DNA from: Pseudonocardia autotrophica
GTDB lineage: Bacteria; Actinomycetota; Actinomycetes; Mycobacteriales; Pseudonocardiaceae
DNA: 64,000 bases
Assembly: GCF_000717175.1 (NCBI RefSeq)
Contig: NZ_JNYD01000001.1
Location: 124,001 to 188,000 of the forward strand
Direction: 5' to 3'
Each line of letters starts with the position of its first letter. Position 1 is the stretch's first letter. The position numbers were made by a program, and so were the translations under genes. This document shows, in pieces, positions 17,166 through 25,541 of the stretch. The notes beneath the pieces were generated by a model. The model was given only the letters and a program-made list of their open reading frames with translations, was not told the DNA's origin and searched no databases.

Positions 17166-18922
17166 GGGCCGACCTTCGGCAGCTCGAACCGGAAGAAGTA
17201 CCGCGCGGCGGCGCGCTTCCCGCGGCCGAGGTCGTCGTCCCGCCCGGCCGCGGCCAGCAGCTGTTCGAGCCAGACCCAGGCGACGACGACGTGCCCGGCC
17301 GCCTCGAGGTAGACCGACGCGTTGGCCAGCCGCTCCTCGGCGTCCGGATGGGCGTGCAGCACGCCGGTGACCTCGACGAGCCGGTCCAGCGCGGCCCGCA
17401 GCGCGGCGGCGTACTCGGCGGCGTCCCCGCCGGCCTCGGCCGCCCGCGAGATCGTCGCGGAGAGCGTCTCCTGCAGCGCGGTGAACCCGGCCCCGCCGGC
17501 CATGACGACCTTGCGGCCGAGCAGGTCGGCGGCCTGGATGCCGTGGGTGCCCTCGTGGATCGGGTTGAGCCGGTTGTCCCGGTAGTGCTGCTCGACGTCG
17601 TACTCGCGGGTGTAGCCGTAGCCGCCGTGCACCTGGATGGCCAGCGAGTTGGCCTCCGGCCCCCACTGCGAGGGCCAGCTCTTGGCGATCGGGGTGAGCG
17701 TCTCGAGCAGCAGGTGCGCCCGGATCCGCTCCGCCTCGGTCGGCGCCGTGCGCTCCTCGTCGACGAGCAGGCCGCAGTAGAGGACGAGCGCGAGCGCACC
17801 CTCGGCGTAGGCCTTCTGTGCGAGCAGCATCCGGCGCACGTCGGCGTGCCGGACGATCGGGACCATCGGGGCGGCCGGGTCCTTGGCCCCGGCCGGGCGG
17901 CCCTGCGGTCGGGATCTCGCGTAGTCCAGCGACTTCAGGTACCCGGTGTAGGCGAGCGCGGCCGCACCCGCCCCGACCCCGATGCGGGCCTCGTTCATCA
18001 TGTGGAACATGGCGGCCAGCCCACCGCCGGCCGCGCCCACGAGGTATCCGACCGCACCCGGCCCGCCGCCCGGGGTGTGCGCGCCCTCGCCGAGGTTGAG
18101 CAGGGTGTTGACGGTGCCGCGGTAGCCCATCTTGTGGTTCAGCCCGACCAGCGCGACGTCGTTGCGCTCGCCGGGCTTCCCGTCGGCGTCGAGCAGGTAC
18201 TTGGGTACCAGGAACAGCGAGATGCCCTTCACCCCGGCCGCGCCGCCCGGGATCTTGGCCAGCACCATGTGGACGATGTTCTCGCCGAGCTCGTGCTCGC
18301 CGCCGGAGATCCACATCTTGGTGCCGCGCAGCCGGTAGGTGCCGTCGGGCTGCGGTTCGGCGCGGGTGGTGATGTCGGCGAGCGACGACCCGGCCTGCGG
18401 CTCCGACAGGCACATCGTCCCGTGGAAGCGGCCCTCGAGCATCGGCGGCACCCAGGTCGCGATCTGCTCCGGCGTGCCGTGCGCCTGCAGGAGGTTGGCG
18501 TTGGCCACGGTGAGCATGGCGTAGGCCCAGGTGCCGATGTTGGCGGCGTGGAACCAGGCCTGCACCGCCGTGCCGACGACGTGGGGCAGCTGCAGCCCGC
18601 CCACCTCGGCGTCCATCGTCGCGGACAGCAGGCCGGCCTCGGCGGCGGCGCGCAGGGCGGGCGCGACCTCCTCGTGCAGGCGGACCCGCCCGACTCCGTC
18701 GGTACTGACGAACTCGGGTTCCTCGGCGTCGTTGCGCTTGTTGTGCGGCGCGAACTGCTCCGCGGCGAGGTCGGCGGCCAGCTCCAGGACCGCGTCGACC
18801 GTCTCGCGCGAGTGCTCGGCGAACCGTTCACGCTTGGTCAGCTCGTCCACGTGCAGCCAGTCGTGCAGCAGGAACCGCACGTCGTGGCGGGACAGGATGA
18901 GGTCGCGGTCGCCCCGTGGCAT
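17102..18922 (-). CDS. Acyl-CoA dehydrogenase, large DmdC/FadE type
   Basis: The 606-residue protein is longer than typical acyl-CoA dehydrogenases (about 380). It has an N-terminal extension (LLHDWLHVDELTKRERF), the FAD/acyl-CoA core with GTMCLSEPQAGSSLADI and KMWISGGEHELGENI, and a C-terminal acetyl-CoA-dehydrogenase-like domain. This matches the 3-methylmercaptopropionyl-CoA dehydrogenase (DmdC) group, many members of which act on other acyl-CoAs. It diverges from a TetR gene with a perfect palindrome between them, so TetR repression is likely. The 3' end overlaps the permease gene. Confidence 0.9.
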   Translation of the reverse strand: MPRGDRDLILSRHDVRFLLHDWLHVDELTKRERFAEHSRETVDAVLELAADLAAEQFAPHNKRNDAEEPEFVSTDGVGRVRLHEEVAPALRAAAEAGLLSATMDAEVGGLQLPHVVGTAVQAWFHAANIGTWAYAMLTVANANLLQAHGTPEQIATWVPPMLEGRFHGTMCLSEPQAGSSLADITTRAEPQPDGTYRLRGTKMWISGGEHELGENIVHMVLAKIPGGAAGVKGISLFLVPKYLLDADGKPGERNDVALVGLNHKMGYRGTVNTLLNLGEGAHTPGGGPGAVGYLVGAAGGGLAAMFHMMNEARIGVGAGAAALAYTGYLKSLDYARSRPQGRPAGAKDPAAPMVPIVRHADVRRMLLAQKAYAEGALALVLYCGLLVDEERTAPTEAERIRAHLLLETLTPIAKSWPSQWGPEANSLAIQVHGGYGYTREYDVEQHYRDNRLNPIHEGTHGIQAADLLGRKVVMAGGAGFTALQETLSATISRAAEAGGDAAEYAAALRAALDRLVEVTGVLHAHPDAEERLANASVYLEAAGHVVVAWVWLEQLLAAAGRDDDLGRGKRAAARYFFRFELPKVGPQLDLLASLDRTSLDTDPAWL

Positions 18923-18938
18923 CGTCGCTCCCGAGTGG

Positions 18939-18956
18939 TTACTGATCGATCAGTAA
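18939..18956. promoter_or_regulatory. TetR-type operator palindrome
   Basis: TTACTGATCGATCAGTAA is a perfect 18-base palindrome, 17 bases from the acyl-CoA dehydrogenase start and 44 bases from the TetR start. Its size and form are typical of TetR operators in actinobacteria. Confidence 0.8.
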
Positions 18957-18999
18957 GTAGGGTGGGCGCGACGGGCGGCGGCGTCAAGGGGAGCGGGCC

Positions 19000-19644
19000 A
19001 TGGGGCGGGTCACGGCGGAGAGCACGAGGGCGGGCGAGCGGATCCTCGCCGGCCTCGACCTCTGGGCGGAGTGGCCGACGGCGACGCAGCGGGCGATCGT
19101 CGGGGCCGCCCTGGAGTCCTTCGCCGAGCGCGGCTTCCACGGCACCTCGCTCAAGCACATCGCGCAGGGCTCCGGGCTGAGCACGGCCGCGCTGTACGTG
19201 CACTTCGCCTCGAAGGAGGAGCTGCTCTTCGCGCTCAGCCGGCGCGGCCACACGATCGCCCTGGAGCTCGTCCGGGCGGCCGCCGTGGAACCCGACCCGG
19301 CGGCGGCGATGCGGGTGCTGGTCTACTCCTTCACCCGCTGGCACGCCGAGCAGCGCACCACCGCCCGCGTGGTGCAGTACGAGCAGGGCGCGCTCACCGC
19401 CGCGCACGCCGAGGTGGTCGCGGAGCTGCGCCGGGACACCGAGCGGGTCGTCCGCGGGCTGATCGACCGCGGCGTCGCGGCGGGCGCGTTCACCGTTCCC
19501 GACGTCCGCGGGGCCACTGCCGCGGTGCTCTCCCTCGGCATCGACGTCGCCCGGTGGTTCGTCCCGGGCGGGCCGTGGACGCCCGACGCGCTGGGCCTGC
19601 TGTACGCAGGGTTGGCGGGCCGCATGCTCGGGATGCCAGCCTGA
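19000..19644 (+). CDS. TetR family transcriptional regulator
   Basis: The 214-residue protein carries a TetR helix-turn-helix at about residues 28-75: ALESFAERGFHGTSLKHIAQ, then LSTAALYVHFASKEELL. The C-terminal ligand domain is of the type often found with acyl-CoA dehydrogenases. A GGGGAG Shine-Dalgarno sequence lies eight bases before ATG 19000. It probably represses the divergent acyl-CoA dehydrogenase gene and itself through the 18-base palindrome; an acyl-CoA inducer is an inference. The nitrilase-like gene follows after four bases and may be co-transcribed. Confidence 0.88.
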   Translation: MGRVTAESTRAGERILAGLDLWAEWPTATQRAIVGAALESFAERGFHGTSLKHIAQGSGLSTAALYVHFASKEELLFALSRRGHTIALELVRAAAVEPDPAAAMRVLVYSFTRWHAEQRTTARVVQYEQGALTAAHAEVVAELRRDTERVVRGLIDRGVAAGAFTVPDVRGATAAVLSLGIDVARWFVPGGPWTPDALGLLYAGLAGRMLGMPA

Positions 19645-19648
19645 GGTC

Positions 19649-20437
19649 ATGCGGATCGCCCTGGCCCAGATCGTCTCGACCCCGTCGCCGGAGGAGAACC
19701 TCGGGCTCGTCGCGGACGGCGCCCGCGCGGCCGCCGCGGCCGGTGCGCGCACCGTCGTGTTCCCCGAGGCCACGATGTGCTGCTTCGGCGTGAAGCTCGG
19801 TCCCGTCGCCGAGCCGCTCGACGGCCCGTGGGCGGACCGGGTGCGGGCGATCGCCGAGGAGGCCGGGGTCACCGTGGTCGCCGGCATGTTCACCCCGGCC
19901 GAGGACGGACGCGTGCACAACACGCTGCTGGTCACCGGCGGCGGGGTCGAGGCGTCCTACGAGAAGATCCACCTGTTCGACGCCTTCGGGTTCGCCGAGT
20001 CGGACACCGTCGCCCCGGGCACGGGGCTGCGCACCATCCAGGTCGACGGCCGCACGCTCGGCCTCACCACCTGCTACGACCTGCGCTTCCCGGGCCTGTA
20101 CCAGGAGCTGGGCGACCGCGGGGCGCAGCTGGTCCTGGCGCCGGCGTCGTGGGGTGCGGGGCCGGGCAAGCGGGAGCAGTGGGACCTGCTGGTGCGCGCC
20201 CGGGCCCTGGACTCGACGGCCTTCGTGGCCGCCTGCGACCAGGCCGACCCCGAGACCGTCGGCCGGGAGCGCGGCAAGGCCCCGACGGGGATCGGTGCGA
20301 GCCTGGTGGCGAGCCCGTACGGCGCGGTGGTCGCGCAGCTGGGGGAGGAGCCCGGGCTGCTCGTGGCCGACGTCGACCTGGACGAGGTCGACGCGGCCCG
20401 CAAGGCCATCCCCGTCCTGGCGAACCGCCGGTTCTAG
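19649..20437 (+). CDS. Carbon-nitrogen hydrolase (nitrilase superfamily, Nit-like)
   Basis: The 262-residue protein has the Glu-Lys-Cys triad of the superfamily: Glu41 in VFPEATM, Lys in SYEKIHLFDAFG and Cys in TTCYDLRFPGLY. The IHLFD and YDLRFP segments place it close to Nit1/deaminated-glutathione amidases. It hydrolyses an amide or nitrile C-N bond; the substrate is not established. The start follows the TetR stop by four bases, and the MBL-fold gene follows by 15 bases, so a three-gene unit is possible. Confidence 0.87.
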   Translation: MRIALAQIVSTPSPEENLGLVADGARAAAAAGARTVVFPEATMCCFGVKLGPVAEPLDGPWADRVRAIAEEAGVTVVAGMFTPAEDGRVHNTLLVTGGGVEASYEKIHLFDAFGFAESDTVAPGTGLRTIQVDGRTLGLTTCYDLRFPGLYQELGDRGAQLVLAPASWGAGPGKREQWDLLVRARALDSTAFVAACDQADPETVGRERGKAPTGIGASLVASPYGAVVAQLGEEPGLLVADVDLDEVDAARKAIPVLANRRF

Positions 20438-20452
20438 AGAGGGGTGGGCGCG

Positions 20453-21295
20453 ATGTCGTGGACCGTCGACGGTGTGCGGATCAGCCGGGTGGTGGAGCAC
20501 GTGATGCCCTTCCCGGTCGACTTCTTCGCCGAGGCCACGCCGGCCGACGTGGCCGCGGAGCCGGACCTCGCGCTCGACTTCGTCGACGCCCACGGCCGGT
20601 ACCGGATGAGCCTGCACTCCTACCTGCTCGAGGCGGACGGCCGGCGCATCATCGTCGACACCTGCTGCGGGAACGGGAAGGTCCGCCCGCTGATCCCCGA
20701 GTTCGACCACCGCACCGGCCCGTACCTGGCCGATCTCGTGGTGGAGGGCTTCGCGCCCGACACCGTCGACGCGGTCGTCTGCACGCACCTGCACCTCGAC
20801 CACACCGGCTGGAACACCCGCCTCGTCGACGGTGAGTGGGTGCCCACCTTCCCCCGCGCCCGGTACCTGCTCGGGGCGGCCGACGTCGACGCGTGGGGAC
20901 GCTCCGACGACCCGCTGCACGCCCCGGCGTTCGCCGACTCCGTCCGGCCGGTGCTCGACGCGGGGCTCGTCGATCCGGTCGAGGGCGACCTCCCGCTCGT
21001 CGGTCCGGTCCGGCTGCGGGCGACGCCGGGACACACGCCGGGCCACCTCAGCGTCTGGATCGGCGACCGGTGCGTGATCACCGGCGACGTCCTGCACCAC
21101 CCGATCCAGTGCCGGCACCCCGACTGGACGGCGACGGGCGACGGCGACCCGGACCTCGCGCGGGCGACCCGGCGGGCGCTGCTGGAGGAGGCGGCGTCCG
21201 CCGAGGCGCTGGTGCTCGGCACGCACTTCGCCGGCAGCAGCGCGGGGCACGTGGTGCGCGACGGCGACGCGTTCCGGTTCGTGGCCGAGGACTGA
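20453..21295 (+). CDS. MBL-fold metallo-hydrolase
   Basis: The 280-residue protein shows the beta-lactamase-fold metal motif HLHLDHTGWN, with further ligand candidates in ATPGHTPGHL and ITGDVLHHP. It resembles lactonase-like hydrolases with N-terminal MSWTVDGVRISRVVEHVMPF. I chose ATG 20453, which follows GAGAGGGG at good spacing, over the in-frame GTG nine bases earlier. It lies in a same-strand group with the nitrilase-like and deaminase genes. The substrate is unknown. Confidence 0.85.
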   Translation: MSWTVDGVRISRVVEHVMPFPVDFFAEATPADVAAEPDLALDFVDAHGRYRMSLHSYLLEADGRRIIVDTCCGNGKVRPLIPEFDHRTGPYLADLVVEGFAPDTVDAVVCTHLHLDHTGWNTRLVDGEWVPTFPRARYLLGAADVDAWGRSDDPLHAPAFADSVRPVLDAGLVDPVEGDLPLVGPVRLRATPGHTPGHLSVWIGDRCVITGDVLHHPIQCRHPDWTATGDGDPDLARATRRALLEEAASAEALVLGTHFAGSSAGHVVRDGDAFRFVAED

Positions 21296-21323
21296 CCCCG
21301 GGCGCCGGGGGAAGGCTCGCAGG

Positions 21324-22319
21324 ATGAGCGCTCCCACCCCGCCCACGGCCGAGCTGCACCTCCACGTCGAGGGCACGATCGAGGCCGAGCTGCTGGTCCG
21401 GCTCGCCGACCGGGACGGCCTCCCGCTGCCCTCCCGCGACACCGACGTGCTGCGGGAGCGGTACGAGCACTTCGCCGACCTGCAGTCCTTCCTCGACGTG
21501 TACTACGCGAACCTCGCCGTGCTCCGCACCGAGGAGGACTTCCACGACCTGGCGACGGGCTACCTCGATCGTGCGCGGGCTGCGGGGGTGCGGCGGGCCG
21601 AGGTGTTCGTCGACCCGCAGACGCACGTCGACCGCGGGGTGCCGCTCGAGGCGGTGATCCGTGGCCTGAGCAGCGCCTTCTCCGCGGCCGAGGAGACGCA
21701 CGGGGTGTCCGCGGCGATGATCCTCTGCTTCCTACGCGACCTCGGCCCGGAGGCGGCGGAGGAGATCCTGCGGGCGGCGCTGCCCTTCCGCGAGCACTTC
21801 ATCGGCGTCGGGCTCGACTCGGCGGAGGTCGGGTACCCGCCGTCGCTCTTCACCCGCGTCTACGCGATGGCCGCCTCCGAGGGCCTGCACCGGGTGGCGC
21901 ACGCGGGGGAGGAGGGCGGCCCGGAGTACGTCCGCGAGGCCCTCGACCTGCTCCGTGTCGAGCGGGTCGACCACGGCATCCGTGCCATGGAGGACCCGGA
22001 GCTGGTGGCGCGGCTGCGCGAGGAGCGGATCCCGCTGACGGTGTGCCCGCTGTCCAACGTGGCCCTGCGGGCCGTCGACGCGCTGCCCGACCACCCGCTT
22101 CGGCGGATGCTCGACGAGGGGCTCGTCGCGACCGTGAACAGCGACGACCCGGCCTACTTCGGCGGGTACGTCGACGAGAACTACCGGGCCGTCGCCCGCG
22201 ACCTCGGCCTCGACCGGGCGCGGCTCGCCCAGCTCGCCCGCAACTCCGTCGACGCCACCTTCGCGCCGGAGGAGGACAAGCGGCGCTGGCGCGCCGAGAT
22301 CGCGGACTGGGCGGGCTGA
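21324..22319 (+). CDS. Adenine deaminase-like (adenosine deaminase superfamily)
   Basis: The 331-residue protein has the metal-site motifs AELHLHVEGT near the N-terminus, VAHAGEEGG, and NSDDPAYFGGYV near the C-terminus. The IEGT-type first motif and DDPAYFGGY favour adenine deaminase (adenine to hypoxanthine) over adenosine deaminase, although databases often label both 'add'. It would feed purine salvage in the cytosol. It converges with the second acyl-CoA dehydrogenase gene across a terminator hairpin. Confidence 0.85.
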   Translation: MSAPTPPTAELHLHVEGTIEAELLVRLADRDGLPLPSRDTDVLRERYEHFADLQSFLDVYYANLAVLRTEEDFHDLATGYLDRARAAGVRRAEVFVDPQTHVDRGVPLEAVIRGLSSAFSAAEETHGVSAAMILCFLRDLGPEAAEEILRAALPFREHFIGVGLDSAEVGYPPSLFTRVYAMAASEGLHRVAHAGEEGGPEYVREALDLLRVERVDHGIRAMEDPELVARLREERIPLTVCPLSNVALRAVDALPDHPLRRMLDEGLVATVNSDDPAYFGGYVDENYRAVARDLGLDRARLAQLARNSVDATFAPEEDKRRWRAEIADWAG

Positions 22320-22325
22320 GTTGCG

Positions 22326-22358
22326 CCGGCCGGGATCCCCCCGTCGGATCCCGGCCGG
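22326..22358. terminator. Bidirectional hairpin terminator
   Basis: CCGGCCGGGATCC and GGATCCCGGCCGG form a perfect 13-bp stem with a 7-base loop, between the convergent deaminase and acyl-CoA dehydrogenase genes. No U-tract follows on either side. Confidence 0.75.
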
Positions 22359-22365
22359 AGCGGGC

Positions 22366-23652
22366 TCAGTTGTTCGCCGTGGCGAGCTCGAGGTACTCGG
22401 CGAACTTCTTGCGGGCGGCCTCGGTGCGCGTGGGCACGTGCTCGGACGGCACGTCGTGGGCCTCGTAGCCGCGCAGGATCCGCTTGGCGACGGTGGCCTT
22501 GTGCACCTCGTCCGGGCCGTCGTAGATGCGGGCGGCGCGCGCGGCCCGGTACATCTGCTCCAGCGGCAGGTCGCCGGAGAACCCGAGCGAGCCGTGGATC
22601 TGGATGGCGCGGTCGATCACGTCGTGGAGCACCTTCGCGCCCCAGAACTTGATGATCGCGATCTCGTTCCGGGCGTTCGACGCGCCGACCTGGTCCATCT
22701 TCCACGCCGCCTGCAGGGTCAGCAGCCGCGCGGCCTGCATCTCCGCCGCCGAGGTCGCGACCCAGTCCTGGATCATCTGCTTGTCGGCGAGCACCGAGCC
22801 GTGCGCGTAGCGCGACACCGCACGCTCGCACAGCATGTCGAACGCGCGCTTCGACTGGCCGAGCCAGCGCATCGCGTGGTGGATACGGCCCGGGCCGAGG
22901 CGCTGCTGGGCCAGCTTGAAGCCGTCGCCGGGGTTGCCGACGAGGTTCTCCTTCGGCACCCGCACGTTGTCGTAGATGATCTCCGCGTGGCCGCCCTCGA
23001 GGCGCGGGTGCACCGTCGAGTGGTCCATGACGGGGATGTCCCGGAGGATGTTCACGCCGGGCGTGTCCGTCGGCACGATGATCATCGACGAGCCCTGGTA
23101 GGGCGAGACGTCCGGGTCCGTGACCGCCATCACGATGAGGAAGTCGGCGGCCGAGGCGTTCGACGAGAACCACTTGTGGCCGTTGATCACGTACTCGTCG
23201 CCCTCGAGCACCGCGCGCGTGGTGAGGAGGGTGGGGTCGGCCCCGGCGCCCGGCTCCGTCATCGAGAAGCAGGAGCGCAGCTCACCGCGCAGCAGCGGGT
23301 GCATCCACTGCTCCTTCTGCTGCGGCGACCCGCCGATGGCGAGCAGCTCGGCGTTGCCCGAGTCCGGCGCCTGGTTGCCGAAGATGCCCGGTGCGAACTT
23401 GCACTGGCCCAGGATCTCGTGCATCAGACCCAGCTTGACCTGCCCGAACCCGCCGCCACCGAGCTCCGGCGGCAGGTGCGCCGCCCACAGGCCCTGCTCC
23501 TTGACCTTCTCCTTCATCGGAGCGGTGATGCGGGCGTAGGTCTCGCGGTCGATGTCCAGGGTCTCGAGCGGGATGATCTCCTCCCGGACGAACTCCTGCA
23601 TCCACTCCAGCTTCTTCTCGAACTCCGGCTCGGTGGAGAAGTCCCACGCCAT
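22366..23652 (-). CDS. Acyl-CoA dehydrogenase (ACAD10/11-like group)
   Basis: The 428-residue protein has the classical core: SCFSMTEPGAGADPTLLTT (FAD and acyl-CoA binding), NGHKWFSSNA, and a C-terminal QIHGSLGFSGDLPLEQMYRA. The region usually holding the catalytic Glu reads RAARIYDGPDEVHK, the ACAD10/11-like pattern. It oxidises an acyl-CoA to the enoyl-CoA, passing electrons to ETF; chain length is unknown. It faces the siderophore-interacting protein gene across 242 bases. Confidence 0.9.
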   Translation of the reverse strand: MAWDFSTEPEFEKKLEWMQEFVREEIIPLETLDIDRETYARITAPMKEKVKEQGLWAAHLPPELGGGGFGQVKLGLMHEILGQCKFAPGIFGNQAPDSGNAELLAIGGSPQQKEQWMHPLLRGELRSCFSMTEPGAGADPTLLTTRAVLEGDEYVINGHKWFSSNASAADFLIVMAVTDPDVSPYQGSSMIIVPTDTPGVNILRDIPVMDHSTVHPRLEGGHAEIIYDNVRVPKENLVGNPGDGFKLAQQRLGPGRIHHAMRWLGQSKRAFDMLCERAVSRYAHGSVLADKQMIQDWVATSAAEMQAARLLTLQAAWKMDQVGASNARNEIAIIKFWGAKVLHDVIDRAIQIHGSLGFSGDLPLEQMYRAARAARIYDGPDEVHKATVAKRILRGYEAHDVPSEHVPTRTEAARKKFAEYLELATANN

Positions 23653-23841
23653 CGTGCCCGCACCTCCGCGACTCGCTTCGCCGACGCCTGCGTCGGTCGT
23701 TGCCTGGAGGCTAGTTGATGCAGGCGCCTTACGGCAGTCCCCTCGTCGAACGCCGCAGTGTGTCGAGCGCCGCGTCGGGCGCGGCCTCGAGGTGCGGCGG
23801 GCGGTCCGATCTGGGCCGGTTGATCGACGGCGGGGTCCGGA

Positions 23842-23860
23842 TTGGTTAGCCTCACCTCCG
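23842..23860. promoter_or_regulatory. Iron box (IdeR/DmdR-type)
   Basis: The 19 bases ATTGGTTAGCCTCACCTCC match the IdeR/DmdR consensus TTAGGTTAGSCTAACCTAA at 14 positions, including the GGTTAGCCT-ACC core. The site ends 34 bases before the siderophore-interacting protein start. TAGCCT within it could also serve as the -10 box. Confidence 0.65.
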
Positions 23861-23894
23861 TTCCCCGAACGTCGTCCGTGGAGGTCCGCACGAC

Positions 23895-24707
23895 ATGGCC
23901 ACCGAGCTGGAGAACGGTCCCGTCACCGTCGTGACGGAGACCGTCGAGCGGCTGTCCCCGACGCTTGTCCGCGTGGGCCTGGGCGGGCCGGGGCTGCCCG
24001 GCCTCGACTCGCTCGGGGTGCCGGACGAGGCCCTGGTCCTGCGGTTCCCCGGTGCCGAGGTCGGCCGCTGGTACACCGTGCGCCGGTGGGAGCCGGCCCG
24101 GCTGACCGTCGACATCGTGCTGCACCCCGGCGGGGTCGGTGGCGAGTGGGCCGCGCGGGCGCGCGTCGGCGACGAGCTGGGGATCACCCACCGCAACAGC
24201 TGGTTCCGCCGGCCCGAGGGGGCGCGTTGGCAGCTGCTGCTCGGCGACGTCACGGCGCTACCCGCCATCGGCCGGATCGTCGAGGAGTCGGCGGACCGGC
24301 TCCCGACCACCGTGCTCGTCGAGGTGCCCGACCGCGAGGACGCCCAGGAGCTGCCCGGTGCCCAGGTGCGCTGGATGCACACCGCCGGGCTGGGGCGCAC
24401 GCCCAGCCGGCTGGACGAGCTGGTGCGCGGCGCCCAGCTGCCGCCCGGTCCCGGCTACGTCTACGTCGCGGGGGAGGCCTCGGCGACCCGGGCCGTCCGC
24501 CGCTACCTGCGCCGCGAGCTCGGACTGCCGGCCGGCTCCTACGGGGTCGTCGGGTACTGGCGCGCCGAGTCCGAGAAGTGGTTCGCGCGGGTCGCCGAGA
24601 CCGGCACCGACACCGCCGCCATCTACGCCGAGGAGCTCGACGCGGGCGGCGACCCGGAGGACGTCCGCGCCCGCTACGAGGAGCGTCTCGCCACCCTCGG
24701 GCTGTGA
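23895..24707 (+). CDS. Siderophore-interacting protein (ferric-siderophore reductase, SIP family)
   Basis: The 270-residue protein has an N-terminal FAD-binding domain with the motif RWYTVRRW (about residues 57-64) and a C-terminal NADPH-binding SIP domain with VYVAGEASATRAVRRYLR and GYWRAESEKWF. Such enzymes release iron from ferric siderophores by reduction in the cytosol. The iron box upstream implies derepression under iron limitation. No siderophore biosynthesis or uptake gene is nearby. It is followed after 28 bases by a small membrane protein gene. Confidence 0.88.
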   Translation: MATELENGPVTVVTETVERLSPTLVRVGLGGPGLPGLDSLGVPDEALVLRFPGAEVGRWYTVRRWEPARLTVDIVLHPGGVGGEWAARARVGDELGITHRNSWFRRPEGARWQLLLGDVTALPAIGRIVEESADRLPTTVLVEVPDREDAQELPGAQVRWMHTAGLGRTPSRLDELVRGAQLPPGPGYVYVAGEASATRAVRRYLRRELGLPAGSYGVVGYWRAESEKWFARVAETGTDTAAIYAEELDAGGDPEDVRARYEERLATLGL

Positions 24708-24735
24708 CAGCCAGGGACCCTGCGTAACGGGGAGG

Positions 24736-25341
24736 GTGGGCCCGGACGAGATCCCGGCCGTGGAGAGGCGACGCCGCGGGCTGCCGCGCAGGCGGACGGA
24801 CCGGATCGAGGACGTCGTGGCCGTCCTGCTGTGCGGTCTCGGGGTCGTCGCGATGGTGCTCGCCGGGCTGGTCGGCACCGCCGCGCACGGCGCCGTGTCC
24901 GCGCGGGCGTACCAGGAGGCGGCGGACCGCAGCCGGGTGGTCGTGGCGGTCGTCGAGCCCGTGGACCTCGCCGGGTCGACGGAGGGCGTGGGCCCGGGCA
25001 CCCGCCGCGCCACGGCCACCTGGACCGCGCCCGACGGCACCGCGCGCGCCGGCGAGGTCACGATCCCGATGAGCGCCAAGGCCGGCTCGGCCGTTCCGGT
25101 GTGGGTGGACCGCGCCGGCATGCCCGCGCCCGCGCCGACCTCGCCCCGCGCCGGCCTGCTGGTCGGCGTGGTGGCCGCCGGCTGGGTCGCCGTCGCCGGC
25201 GTGCTGCTGCTCCTGGCCGCCTGGCGGCTCGTGCAGCGCTGGACCGCCCGTCGCAACGACGCCGAGTGGACCCGCCGGTGGGCCGAGGTCGAGCCGGAGT
25301 GGTCGGGCCGCACGGCGGGACCGGCGGACCGGACCGGCTGA
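24736..25341 (+). CDS. Rv1733c-like membrane protein
   Basis: The 201-residue frame encodes a protein with two transmembrane segments (VVAVLLCGLGVVAMVLAGLVG and GLLVGVVAAGWVAVAGVLLL). They flank an extracytoplasmic domain of about 100 residues containing TATWTAPDGTARAGEV and VPVWVDRAG. This is the layout of the Rv1733c family, a conserved actinobacterial family of unknown function. The start is uncertain: GTG 24736 sits directly after GGGGAGG, while GTG 24760 gives MERRRRGLPRRR. Confidence 0.7.
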   Translation: MGPDEIPAVERRRRGLPRRRTDRIEDVVAVLLCGLGVVAMVLAGLVGTAAHGAVSARAYQEAADRSRVVVAVVEPVDLAGSTEGVGPGTRRATATWTAPDGTARAGEVTIPMSAKAGSAVPVWVDRAGMPAPAPTSPRAGLLVGVVAAGWVAVAGVLLLLAAWRLVQRWTARRNDAEWTRRWAEVEPEWSGRTAGPADRTG

Positions 25342-25475
25342 GCAGAGTTGTCGATCCCGGGCACCCGGCGTCGACTCGTCCTGATCTCCGGCACGTCATC
25401 CCGGTTCCCGGAGCGTTCACGCGCCTGCAACGAACCCGACGGGCAACTCCCGGCGCCCCCGCTCGTTGAAGCGGG

Positions 25476-25521
25476 TGCCGGTATCGGCGGGGACTGGGGA
25501 GCCCCCTCGCCGATACCGGCA
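25476..25521. terminator. Strong bidirectional hairpin
   Basis: TGCCGGTATCGGCG and CGCCGATACCGGCA form a perfect 14-bp stem around an 18-base loop that can itself pair partly (GGGG/CCCC). It lies between the convergent Rv1733c-like and dinB genes and is probably their shared terminator. Confidence 0.8.
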
Positions 25522-25541
25522 GATCCGGCTCCGGGGACCGG

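Noticed and set aside
15402..18413. 1003-codon minus-strand frame across permease and dehydrogenase
   Set aside because: It is out of frame with the dehydrogenase and antisense to the permease; composition is Arg/Gly/Ala-rich with His/Asp blocks typical of shadow reading.
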